Source of the DNA: Fodinicola feengrottensis
Lineage (GTDB): Bacteria; Actinomycetota; Actinomycetes; Mycobacteriales; HKI-0501
DNA: 64,000 nt
Assembly (NCBI RefSeq): GCF_010993775.1
Contig: NZ_WOTO01000027.1
Location: 50,297-114,296, forward strand
Reading direction: 5' to 3'
The notes under the pieces were generated by a model, which was not told where the DNA came from, searched no databases, and saw only the letters and a list, made by a program, of their open reading frames with translations. A program made the position numbers and the translations under genes. How positions within the stretch are numbered: position 1 is the first letter of the stretch; each line of letters begins with the position of its first letter. Of the stretch, positions 20,901 through 29,946 are shown in pieces.

Positions 20901-21538
20901 TAGTCAAGGAAGTAAAAAAGGTCGTCCGTGAGGTCGCGAAAGTCGCCAAGAAGGTGGCCTCCGCGATCAAACAGACAGTCAAGAAAGTCGGCGCGGCAAT
21001 AGGCACGGCCGCGGTCGCCGCCGGTAAGGCGGTTGCGAAAGCGGCCACGGCGGCGGCGAAATGGGCCTGGGAAAACCGAGAACAGATCCTCTACACCGCG
21101 CTGGATATCGGCCTCACCATCGCCGCCTGCGCCGGCACCGCGGGCGCCGGCTGTCTGGTAAGAGGCCTGCTCGAAGTCGCGGTCTGGACAGCCGCCGCCA
21201 GCATCCCGCTGCCGGAACTGCCCGAATCCGGCTCATCCAGCTCCGCCTCGTCCGGCGGCTACAATTTCGACGGAGTGTCCCAACAAATCGACCCCGACCG
21301 CCCCGACCCCAGTCAGTGGCAAACCGGCACAGTACAAGAACACGGTGGCAATTCCAGAGGAATGAGCGGCGCCGACCAACGAGCGGTCGACAAACACCAG
21401 GATTACAAATACAAGAACCACACTCCAGCCGGCTATGACGGGAAGATGAAACGCTTCCCCGGCGGTGGGAGCAAGGTGGCCAAGCTGGTCGGTTGGGGGC
21501 TCAACGCCCTCGACGTGATCTTCAAGATCGGCCACTAG
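14979..21538 (+). CDS. Rhs/YD-repeat polymorphic toxin-like protein
   Basis: About 2185 residues once shifts near 16500, 16715, 17210, 17735, 18065, 18160, 19205 and 20215 are removed. ATG 14979 has GTGGGAGA upstream and leads a signal peptide (RRFSHAALTIFVAFSLVVSS). A Lys/Pro-rich spacer and an N-terminal beta region (FNWQYPMEMPP, SLEYSSGGVDGRTS) precede many YD repeats, e.g. YDPLGRTTDVW, TYNDLDQMTSSTDARG, TYDQSGNRK, YTWDGDGNLTKV. The Rhs core ends at the usual HLGAREYDPTIGRF and NGYSYANNNPVTFTDPQG. The tail has a Val/Lys helical segment (about 20700-21060), a hydrophobic segment (YTALDIGLTIAACAGTAG) and an unrecognised ~95-residue end. Rhs proteins form a shell around a C-terminal toxin; what this one delivers is unclear, and no immunity gene follows. 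Confidence 0.85.
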
Positions 21539-21551
21539 GCCTGGATCTGTG

Positions 21552-21585
21552 AAGCTGGGCGGGCCGATTCCGGTCCGCCCAGCTT
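21552..21585 (+). terminator. Hairpin terminator of the Rhs gene
   Basis: AAGCTGGGCGG and CCGCCCAGCTT form an 11-bp perfect stem (extendable by G-U pairing) starting 13 bases after the Rhs stop, followed by TGTTTGTT. This is a typical intrinsic terminator. Confidence 0.85.
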
Positions 21586-21630
21586 TGTTTGTTGGGTTCT
21601 CTCGTCACACCAGTCTCGCTGGCAGCGGTG

Positions 21631-21701
21631 CTCGGCGTTGAGTGCGGGACAAAACCCCACACTCGACGCCGAGAGCGGGATAAAGTCCCGCACTCGGCCG
21701 A
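21631..21701. repeat. Three-armed palindromic element
   Basis: A unit close to CTCGGCGTTGAGTGCGGGAC occurs at 21631-21650 in plus orientation and at 21655-21673 in reverse orientation with two changes. A shortened reverse copy lies at 21685-21701. Arm 1 can pair with arm 2 (about 18 bp) or with arm 3, where GAGTGCGGGAC (21640-21650) is perfectly complementary to GTCCCGCACTC (21685-21695), flanked by CTCGGC/GCCGAG. It lies between the converging 3' ends of the Rhs and regulator genes. It may serve as a terminator for the minus-strand gene or be a dispersed repeat. Confidence 0.6.
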
Positions 21702-21724
21702 GAATCCGGGCCGCGACCCAACAG

Positions 21725-22795
21725 TTAGCCGGCGAAAATGTCGACCAGGCCGTCGCCGCGGGGGGAGCGGTGGATCATGATGGAGCGCTGTCGCCGACGC
21801 CTTTCGATCAGGCCGGCGCGCTCCAGATAGTGACAGTGGTGCGTCATCGTGGTGGCGCTGCAGGAGGCGAGAGTGGCGGCGTCGCTCATGCTCATGGGGC
21901 GGGAGAGGCCGCGCAGCAGGGTGGCGCGGACGGTGCCGACCAGGACGCTGAGAGGGTCGTCGGCGCCGGTGGTGGGGGTTTCGCGTTCCCAGATGCTGCC
22001 GATGCCGGGCACCGGGTAGCCGACCCACACCAGCTCGGCCATGTCGAGGTTGAAGGCGCTGGCCCCGATGCCGGAGAAGAGCGGCGCGAGGACAAGCGGG
22101 CGGTCGCCGAGGGTGGCGGTCATCGGGTAGCGGTCGGGCAGGGTAAGCATGCCGTCCGCGTACGAGTAGCGGCTGCTGAGGCTGCCGAGCAGCACGTCGA
22201 CGGAGGCGGTGACCACGGCCATGCCGACCCGTTCGGCTTCCAGGGCGAGCAGGTTCTGGGCGCGGGACCAGAGCTGCTCGGTGGCCGTCCAGATCTCTTC
22301 CAGCGCGTCCGCGTAGCCGACCAGCCAGCGGGCCGGGTGGGCGAGTACGGGGGCCCAGCACAGCGGCGGGTTGCCGCTGAACATCGTCTCGATTTCCTCG
22401 ACGAGGACCTCCGGGCGCAGCGAGCGAAGCTCGGCCAGTTGGTCGGCGAGGGCTACCCGGCCGGGCCGGCCGAATGGCAGCAGGCAGTCCGGTACGGCGA
22501 CGGTTTCGCTGGCGAACAGCGGTTGCAGCAGGCTGGGCCGGGACACCGCGGCGCGGACAGCGGTGCGTACGGCCGGGGGCGTGCCCTGGGTCGGCCCGCC
22601 GATGCTGTCCGCCAGCGTGGAGAAAAGGCTGACCAATGGATTGATCGACAGCTGTACCGCGGTGGTGCCGCCCACTTCCAGGGAGGTGCCGGTGGTACGC
22701 CGATCCTGCTCGCAATCGCGCCAGTCATCCCGTCTCGGCCTCTCGTCCACCCACATCCGGCCGGTTGGCCGTGTGGCGGCTTTCCGGTGACTCAC
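21725..22795 (-). CDS. ArsR-like winged-helix transcriptional regulator
   Basis: Up to 356 residues. The C-terminal ~90 residues form an ArsR-type winged helix: TVRATLLRGLSRPMSMSDAA, then LASCSATTMTHHCHYLERAGLI and a basic wing RRRQRSIMIH. The ~250 residues before it match the long N-terminal region of actinobacterial ArsR-like regulators of the DUF5937 kind, with no enzymatic motif. The longest start is 22795, but the first ~40 residues look non-protein-like; a GTG before GGTTAVQLSINPLVSLFST (about 22675) is a likely true start. It is a single gene with no operon partner, so its target is unknown. It probably also acts on its own promoter. Confidence 0.7.
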   Translation of the reverse strand: MSHRKAATRPTGRMWVDERPRRDDWRDCEQDRRTTGTSLEVGGTTAVQLSINPLVSLFSTLADSIGGPTQGTPPAVRTAVRAAVSRPSLLQPLFASETVAVPDCLLPFGRPGRVALADQLAELRSLRPEVLVEEIETMFSGNPPLCWAPVLAHPARWLVGYADALEEIWTATEQLWSRAQNLLALEAERVGMAVVTASVDVLLGSLSSRYSYADGMLTLPDRYPMTATLGDRPLVLAPLFSGIGASAFNLDMAELVWVGYPVPGIGSIWERETPTTGADDPLSVLVGTVRATLLRGLSRPMSMSDAATLASCSATTMTHHCHYLERAGLIERRRRQRSIMIHRSPRGDGLVDIFAG

Positions 22796-23062
22796 CGTTT
22801 ACTGAAATCGTGAGACAGCGTCAAGGCGTCCTTGGGGAGAACCTGAATATCCGCTAAGAACTGGCTAAAGAGAATGTGGGTATTTGTCCGTCAGGCTGCC
22901 GGCAAATGTCTTACCTACCTATTTTCTGACCCCATGTCGGGCGAAACTGCACAGATTTCGAACGAAAGAGCTGGGCCGTCGTTCCCGACATCCTCATGTA
23001 GCGATAAAGGACCTCTGACGAGGCGCTGTCCGATGGATGCGACGCCCGCCGACGTACCTCCG

Positions 23063-24045
23063 TCAGCTGTGGTCGAAGAGGTGTTGGATCGCGCCGAGGT
23101 CGGTGGTCCGGGTGAGGGCGAGCGCCAGCAGCACTTTGGCCTTCCATGGCGAAAGGCTGTCCGCGGTGACAGCGGTGATCACCCGGCCCGGGACGGGTGT
23201 GGGGCACTCGGCCGGAGCCAGTCCGGCTGGCGAAACACACCACCACATTGTTTGCCGCCGCGCGCTCCAGTGCGGTCTGCTGGAGCGGGGTCGGCCAGCC
23301 GGCGCCGGTGGCCGCGCAGACGATGCCCTTCGCGCCGGCGGCGACCGCTGCCTCCACGAAAACACCGTCAGCGTCCACATAGGACAGCACGATGTCGACT
23401 CGTGGCAGGACATCCGGGAGGGTGAAGATCGGTGAGTCCGGGTGCGTACGCTCGCGGGAAAAGACGACCAGGCCGTCGGTATCAGTGCTGCCCAGCGGGC
23501 CGGAATCGGGCGCCACAAAGGCATCCACCCGCATCGTGGATGCTTTGGTGACATCCCTGGCATCGTGGATCCGGTCATTCATCACGACCAGCACTCCGCG
23601 GCCGCGGGCCTGCGGTGCGGCGGCCACCTGGACGGCGCGTACGAGATTCAGGTAGCCGTCCGCACCCAGCGCCGAGGCCGGCCGCATCGCTCCGGTCAGC
23701 CCCACGGGTTTGTCGGAATTCACGGTGAGCCGCAGGAAATAGGCGGTTTCCTCGAGCGTGTTGGTGCCGTGCGTGATGACCACGCCATCGCAGTCCGCGC
23801 GGTCCAGGAGGGTTTGGACCGTACGAGCGAGATCGAGCCAGTCGGCGGAGGTCAGCGCGTGACTCGACAACCGTCGGAACGGGATCTCCCGCACGGTGCC
23901 GAATTCGGCCAGCTCCGGCACCCGCCGCCACCAGCGCGCCGGCCGCCAGTCGCCGGCCGTGGTCCGGATACCAGGCCAGATCCAGGCGGGACGCGCCGAG
24001 TGAGTCGATCGTTCCGCCGGTCAGGATGAGCGCCACGTGCGAAAT
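23063..24045 (-). CDS. L-asparaginase
   Basis: Hydrolyses asparagine to aspartate and ammonia. The N-terminus ISHVALILTGGTIDSLG carries the first catalytic threonine region (TGGTI). The second motif, DGVVITHGTNTLEETAYFL, has Asn where most asparaginases have Asp (HGTD). GAMRPASALGADG and a C-terminal DLGAIQHLF follow. Shifts near 23915 and 23200 split the gene; corrected length is about 327 residues, normal for the family. After GAGAGGAAC the first codon aligned with the family start is ATT at 24045, an unusual start or a miscalled ATG; GTG 24036 is too far from the ribosome binding site. No signal peptide is visible, so a cytoplasmic form is likely. Confidence 0.8.
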
Positions 24046-24263
24046 GGTGTGTTCCTCTCGATCGGTAAAACGTCTTGCCCCTACGGGCAAAACCGACTCG
24101 GCCGAACGTGTGTAAACCTTGAACCGATCAGGTGGTCGGTTCTCGCCGGATCTGGTCGCAGTATGGAGGTCTTGGGTGCCGGGTTGGGCGCGCATTCGCC
24201 AACCGGGGGAATGCCGGCGTGCCGTTCTGGTGGGCGACCTGGCGCCATCTGGAGGCGACTGGC

Positions 24264-24880
24264 ATGAGCTATGACCCATATCAGCAGAACGATCCGACGC
24301 GGCCGTACCAGCCCCCGCAGCCATATAGCCAGCCCTATCAGCAGCCGTATCAACAGCCCCACCAGCAGACACCGTACGGACAACCGGGGTATCAGCCAGG
24401 TGGGCAACCGCCGTACCCGCCGCCGCCTCAGAAGTCCCGTACCGGGCTGATCATCGGCATCGTCATCGGCGTGGCGGTTCTGTTGCTGGTGCTTTGCGGC
24501 GGCGGGGGTCTTCGCGGTGGTGGCCCTCAACCAGCCCAAGCCGACCCCGTCGCCGACCTCGCACCCGGCGCCGGGCCCGACCGAGGGGATGCCGACCCCG
24601 TCGGCGTCGCCGTCCACCTCGGCGTCTGACAGCGCGGCGACCGACAGCGCTTTCGTGGCGAAGCTGAAAAGTCAGGGCATCACCGCCTCCACCGGCGGAC
24701 TCGACGCTGGTCGCGGCTGGCCATCTGGTGTGCCTGGAGTTCGCCGGCGGCAAGAGCTATTCCGACGTGGTGTCCGATTTCAGCAAGACCGACCTGACCT
24801 CCGACCAGAAGCATTTCCTCGTCAGCACCGCCGTCCAGACGTACTGCCCCGAAAACGGCGGCAAGGTTCCCTCCAACTAG
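24264..24880 (+). CDS. Membrane-anchored DUF732 protein with Pro/Gln-rich N-terminus
   Basis: ATG 24264 follows GGAGG at 24251-24255. About 60 residues of Pro/Gln/Tyr repeats (PYQQ, YQPG) precede one membrane segment (GLIIGIVIGVAVLLLVLCGG). After a shift near 24508 comes a Pro/Ser/Thr spacer. After another near 24705, a C-terminal DUF732-like domain (AAGHLVCLEFAGGKSY, then TAVQTYCPENGGK) ends at TAG 24880. DUF732 domains are small helical secreted domains with a disulfide, best known in mycobacteria, with no settled function. The layout (cytoplasmic PYQQ tail, one membrane span, extracellular DUF732) is typical. It sits upstream of the AfsR-like gene with 176 bases between. Confidence 0.7.
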
Positions 24881-25056
24881 CAGTCCAAGGAAATCTGGTC
24901 AGCGCGCGTTTTCGGCGCCGGTTTGACAGTGCGGTAGACCATTTGTCGGTTCCGTCAAATAAGGTGATTCTTTGGTCGATTTCGAACCGCGGAGGGATGC
25001 TGGACGTGGTCACTGGAAGAAGCTCGCATCCCTCGACGAAGTGCCTGAGGAAAACG

Positions 25057-27896
25057 ATGAGCATTTCCGACCCGTCAGCGGCTGGCGCGGGCGTACGAGT
25101 CGGCCTGCTGGGGCCGCTGGAAGTGAGTGTGGACGGCGTCGACCTGGAGCTGCCCTCCGGTCGGTTGGGGCCGCTGCTGGCCGCGCTGGCGCTGTCCGCC
25201 GGCCAGCCGGTGCCGGTGGACCGGCTGGCCGGCTGGCTCTGGGGCCCGGACGTGCCGGCCCACACCGGCGGCAGCCTCGCGAGCCTGGTCTCGCGGCTGC
25301 GCACCGCGCTGCGATCAGAGGCCATTCGGGCGGCCTCCAACGGATATCTGCTGGAAGTGCGGCCGGACCAGGTCGACGTGTGGCTGTTTCGCCGGCTCGT
25401 ACAGGAGGCCGAACAGCTGACCGACCTCCAGGTGCGGCGAGACCGGCTGTCCGCCGCGCTGCGGCTGTGGCGCGGTCAGCCACTGACCGGCCTGCGGCCC
25501 GAACACCTCGCCAACGACGTGGGCCTCGGGCTGCTCGAGGAGCGGCTGGACGCGCTGGAGCGGCGAGTCGATATCGACCTCGCGCTCGGCGAACACCAGG
25601 GCCTGATCGTCGAGCTGCGAGAGGCGACCAGCCAGTATCCGCTGCGTGAGTCGCTGTGGCTGCGGCTGATGACCGTGCTGTCGCGTTCCGGGCGGGCCGC
25701 CGAGGCGCTGGACTGCTATGCGAGCGTACGAACGCGGCTCCGCGACGAACTCGGCGCCGACCCCGGTGAGCAGCTGCAACAGCAGTATCAGCGGCTGTTG
25801 GCCAGCGCGCCGGAGCCGGTTCCGGCGGCAGCTCCAGCGGTGATACCGGCTATCTTGGCGCGCTGGCCGGTGGCCCGCCAGTTGCCCGCTCCGCCACGGC
25901 TGTTCAGCGGCCGTGGCGCGGAGCTGGCCCGGTTGACCGAGGCGCTGGACAGCGATCGGGACGGGACCGCGATCCTGGCCATCGAGGGCATCGGCGGGAT
26001 CGGCAAGACCTGGCTGGCGCTGCGCTGGGCGTACGAGCGGCTGGAGCGCTTTCCAGACGGTCAGCTCTTCGTCAACCTGCGCGGCTTCGACCCGGCGGTG
26101 CCGCCGCTGGACGCCTCGACCGCACTGCGCAGCTTCCTGATGGCACTGGGCGTGTCCAGTACGGCCATCCCGGCGGACGAGGCCGCCCAGGCCGACTGTT
26201 CCGCAGTTTGCTGGCCGACAAGCGGATGCTGATCGTGCTGGACAACGCCCGCGACTCCGAGCAGGTGCTGCCGCTGCTGCCAGGCAGCCCGACCTGCACC
26301 GTGCTGGTCACCAGCCGGCGGCTGCTGGGTGGTCTTTCGGTCGCGCACGGATTGTCGGTGGTCAGCCTGGAAACGCTGGACGAGGACGCGGCGATCCGGC
26401 TGCTCGCGGACCATCTCGGTGAGCGGCGGATCGCCGGTGAGCCGGCCGCCGCCGCCGAGCTCGTCCAGCGATGCGCTGGCCTGCCGCTGGCGCTCGCGAT
26501 CGCGGCGGCCCGGGCCGCCGCCAACGACTTCCCGCTGGCCCGGCTGGCCGGCGAGCTGCGGGACGCGTCGGCCCGGCTGGACGCGCTGGAGATCGGCGAG
26601 CTGAGCACCGACCTGCGGGCGGTCTTCCAGACCTCGATGGCCGCGCTCAGCCCCGGCGCGTACGACGTGTTCCGCTGGCTGGCGCAGGCGCCCGACCGGA
26701 CATCAGCCTGGCCGCGGCCGCGTCGCTGACGGCGCGTACGACCGAGTCACCGCGCGCCGAGCTGCGCGAACTGGAGGCCGCGCACCTGGTCAGTCAACCG
26801 GTGCCGGACCGCTATCGGATGCACGACCTGGTCCGGCTCTACGCCGCCGAACAGGCCGCCATCACGCAACCGGAGGTCGAGCGCGACGAGGGGCTGCGCC
26901 GCCTGGTCGACTTCTACCTGCACACCGCGTACGCCGGCGAACGGCTGCTCGATACCGTGCGCCCGCCGATCGCGCTGAGCCCGGCGGTGGCCGGCTGCCG
27001 GCCGCTGCCGATGCCCGACCTGGCCACCGCGCTGACCTGGCTGACCAGCGAATATGCCTGCCTGCTAGCAACCTTGCGGCGGTCCGCCGAGCGGGCTTGG
27101 GATGCTCGTACGTGGCAGCTGGCCTGGTCGCTGGGCACCTTCCAGCACCGCCGCGGCAGCCTGACGGACAGCCTCGCCAGCTGGCAGCTGGGGCTGCACG
27201 CACGCCGCGGAGCGGCTCGGCGATCCCGCCGTCGAGTCGCAGGCGCATCGGCGGATCGGCCTGGCCTGGGCCCGGTCCGGGGCGCCGGCCAAGGCTCGGT
27301 CGCACCTGCGGCGGGCGCTGTCGCTCGCCGAACGCGCTGGCGACACGGTCGGCCGGGCCCACACGCACGCGACCTTCGCCTGGGTGCTGGCTCGGCAGGA
27401 CGAGGACGTGCCGGCGCTGCTGCATGCTCGCGAGGCGCTTGTCCTGCTCCGGGAGGTCGGCAATCCGGTGATGACGGCCGAAGCGCTGAATCTGGTGGGG
27501 TGGTACAGCGCTCAGCTCGGCCGCTACGAAGAGGCTCGCCGGCATTGCGAAGCCGCGCTGAGCGGGTACGAGCGGCATCAGGACCGGGCCGGTTCGGCGT
27601 ACACCTGCGACAGTCTCGGCTACATCGCGCTGCACACAGAGCGTTATGCCGACGCTGTCAGCTACTACGGACGCGCGATCGCGCTCTTCCGCGTCCTCGG
27701 CCACACATACCTGGAACCCGCCGCGTTGGACAGTCTCGGCGACGCCCACGCGGCGCTCGGCGAACCAAGGCAGGCGCAACAGGCGTGGGAACAGGCCCTG
27801 ACCATGTACGAGGAGCAGCACCGCGGTCCGGAGGCCAGCGCCACCCGCCACCGGATCCTCGGGCTCGCCCAACCCACCGGCGCCGACCGGCGATAA
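25057..27896 (+). CDS. AfsR/SARP-type regulator with NB-ARC ATPase and TPR repeats
   Basis: About 945 residues after correcting shifts near 26200, 26695 and 27205. ATG 25057 follows GAGGAAAA. Residues 1-100 are an OmpR-type winged helix (VGLLGPLEVSVDG, LLAALALSAGQPV) and 100-250 the BTAD domain (RLSAALRLWRGQPLTG, SRSGRAAEALDCYASVRTRL). The NB-ARC ATPase follows, with Walker A IEGIGGIGKTWLALR, Walker B MLIVLDNARD, sensor VLVTSRR and GLPLAL. The end carries TPR-like repeats (AEALNLVGWYSAQLGRYEEA, ACDSLGYIALHTERYADAV-like). Such proteins are ATP-dependent activators, often of secondary metabolism or cell-surface functions. The target is not evident; the SDR/DUF1772 pair directly downstream is the nearest candidate. 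Confidence 0.85.
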
Positions 27897-27975
27897 CACC
27901 GGCAACTTCGCCGATTCGGCCGGACGGACTCCCGCTTTAGCGTCGTGACCAGCGACGATACTGAGGGAGACGATC

Positions 27976-28751
27976 ATGGGAACGATGCAGGGGCGGGTCG
28001 CGCTGGTCACCGGTGCGAGCCGTGGGATCGGAGCCGCGACCGCCCAGGCGCTGGCTGACGAGGGCGCGCGGGTCGTGCTGGCGGCGCGCGACGAGCGCGC
28101 GTTGCAGGCCGTGGCCGACCAGATCACCGCGCGCGGTGGGAGCGCCATCGTGGTGCCAACAGACGTGAGCGACCCGGACTCGGTCTGCCAGGTGGCGCGC
28201 ACGCTCGGCGCGTACGGGCGGCTGGACGTTGCCGTCAACAACGCGGCCGGCGGCGGGCACCGGCCGACCCCCCGCTCGCGGAGGTGGCGATCGCCGACTT
28301 CGACAGCGCGATCCAGGTCAGCCTGCGCGGGGTGTTCCTCGCGATGAAGTACGAGATCCCGGCGATGGTGCGCGGCGGCGGCGGCGCCATCGTCAACATG
28401 TCTTCGACCGCGGCGCACTGGGCCGTCGGCGGGCTCGCCGGTTACGTCACGGCCAAGTCCGGGCTGACCGGGCTGACCCGTACGGCCGCGCTCGACTACG
28501 CGGCGAGCGGCATCCGGGTGAACGCGCTGACGCCTGGGCCCGTACGCACCGAAAACCTCGACCGGGCCGGGCCGCGGACTCGCGAGAAGGTGGCGGCTTC
28601 GGTGCCGATGCGGCGGCTCGGGCAGCCGGCCGAGGTCGCCGCGGCGGTGGTGTGGCTGTGCGGCCCCGGCGCCGCATTCATCACCGGCACCAGCCTGTCT
28701 GTCGACGGCGGATTGCTGGCCGGGATGCCGCCGTACGAGCAGGAGCGGTGA
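27976..28751 (+). CDS. Short-chain dehydrogenase/reductase
   Basis: NAD(P)-dependent SDR of about 258 residues. ATG 27976 follows GAGGGAGA. The Rossmann signature is TGASRGIG (residues ~13-20), then NNAAGG, the active-site Ser in NMSSTAA, the catalytic pair YVTAK, and the C-terminal ITGTSLSVDGG. One shift lies at the CCCCCC run near 28268. The TGA stop overlaps the next ATG (GTGATG), so the two are co-translated. SDR plus a DUF1772/anthrone-oxygenase-like protein is a pairing seen in polyketide or aromatic tailoring, but no synthase gene is nearby. The substrate is unknown. Confidence 0.85.
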
Positions 28752-29200
28752 TGCCTTTCGCGACGGCGACGCTCGCGGTGGCCGCGTTCGGGATGATCGC
28801 GATCGCCAGTGTCGGCGGCTATCAGGCGATTTACGTTTTCCCGACGTACTTTTCGGCGCCGCCTGCCTCTCTTCGCCGATACCAGGCGGACACCTCGTGG
28901 AAGTTCTGGCTCCCGCTGCACGCGATCACTTTCGTCGCGCTCGTCCTCGCGACGATCGGAAATCTTGGCACTGGCCGCGCTGGTTTCGTCCTCGCCGCCG
29001 TCGTTTGCTACCTGGCTGCCTGGATCGCCACTCTTATCTGGTTCATTCCCGGTGTTGTCGCCTTTAACAAAGTCGACGTCGACGGTCCTGATTCGCCGGA
29101 ACTGAAGGAAAAAGGTCGCCGTTGGCTGCGCGATTCGACCGCTCGGCTGGTGCTTTTGCTGGCTGCCGCCGTACTGCTGGTCATCGCGCTGCCTGGTTAG
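28751..29200 (+). CDS. DUF1772/anthrone-oxygenase-like membrane protein
   Basis: An intact 149-residue protein with four hydrophobic segments (ATLAVAAFGMIAIASVGGY, then WLPLHAITFVALVLATIG, AGFVLAAVVCYLAAWIATLIW and RLVLLLAAAVLLVIAL). The size and four-helix layout with a charged loop before the last helix match the DUF1772 family, which includes fungal anthrone oxygenases. Whether this one is an oxygenase is not shown by the sequence. ATG 28751 overlaps the SDR stop, and a strong hairpin terminator follows at 29203, so the two form a short operon. Confidence 0.65.
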   Translation: MPFATATLAVAAFGMIAIASVGGYQAIYVFPTYFSAPPASLRRYQADTSWKFWLPLHAITFVALVLATIGNLGTGRAGFVLAAVVCYLAAWIATLIWFIPGVVAFNKVDVDGPDSPELKEKGRRWLRDSTARLVLLLAAAVLLVIALPG

Positions 29201-29202
29201 CT

Positions 29203-29238
29203 GTTTGGGCTGCCGGTAGGAAAACCGGCAGCCCAAAC
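29203..29238. terminator. Strong bidirectional hairpin terminator
   Basis: GTTTGGGCTGCCGGT and ACCGGCAGCCCAAAC form a perfect 15-bp stem with a six-base loop, three bases after the DUF1772-like stop. It lies between converging genes and can serve both. Confidence 0.9.
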
Positions 29239-29258
29239 TGGGTTCGAAGCGCAGGACA

Positions 29259-29633
29259 CTAGTGAACGATGACAGCGGTCGCGCTGATTGTCTGGGTGTG
29301 TAGTATCGCGATGCCGGTCACGGTCACTTTCTCGCCTACCCGCAGCCGGGCGTGCCGGCCGGTCGGGGTAGCGATCCTGGTTTTGTTCGTGACGACAACG
29401 TGTACGAGCCCGCGAGTGGTGCGCAGGGTCACCATCTCACGGTTCCGGCCGATCTTGATGCCGACGATGACCCCGTTGATCGATGCCGTATGCGGTTTCG
29501 GTTTGGTGGGCGCACTGGCGTACGACGGCGAAACCACGGCCGCGGAACTGGCCGTCGCCGTTACGCCGGTGAAACCCGCCACGCCTACCGCCACCGCGGC
29601 GATGGCTCCGAGAGTGGCCACATGTCGTTTCAT
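29259..29633 (-). CDS. Small secreted beta-rich protein
   Basis: A 124-residue protein starting at ATG 29633 (AAAGGAG upstream). Residues 1-32 are a signal peptide (ATLGAIAAVAVGVAGFTGV). The mature part has a Pro/Lys linker and then an OB-like beta region: ASINGVIVGIKIGRNREMV, VVVTNKTRIATPTG, RVGEKVTVTG. The order of motifs (a modifying G-x-I strand, a V-x-x-T-x-I strand, then GxxVxVxG) resembles DUF5666-type secreted domains. Function is unknown. It converges on the terminator at 29203 and is divergent from the LCP gene. Confidence 0.65.
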   Translation of the reverse strand: MKRHVATLGAIAAVAVGVAGFTGVTATASSAAVVSPSYASAPTKPKPHTASINGVIVGIKIGRNREMVTLRTTRGLVHVVVTNKTRIATPTGRHARLRVGEKVTVTGIAILHTQTISATAVIVH

Positions 29634-29946
29634 TGAGGCGAAACTCCTTTCGGGAAATGGTTCGATCAGCGGCCTTGGAGGCCGCTCGCCCGACCATACG
29701 GCAAAACCTACAAACGCGACATATGCGACACGCATCGAAATCCGGCCGGAGATTAAACAATTACTGAAGGAATCGTCGACGGTAAAACTTTGGACCATGT
29801 TTCCTGGTGATAGCTGGGTTTTCCTGACCGTACGGTTGCCGGTTGGATCGTTTTCGCTAAAGTGTCGATTCACCGGGAACCAGTTACGGGCATCAGTCGT
29901 CAGAGAGACATGGCATTTGGCTACCGCCTTCGGCAGAGACCGGGAC

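Noticed and set aside
14979..21538. Treating the Rhs gene as part of a prophage or integrated element
   Set aside because: No integrase, tRNA attachment site, phage structural gene or flanking direct repeat was found.
21638..22813. A 391-codon plus-strand frame opposite the ArsR-like regulator
   Set aside because: Ala/Gly/Val-rich shadow of the minus-strand gene, which has a recognisable winged helix.
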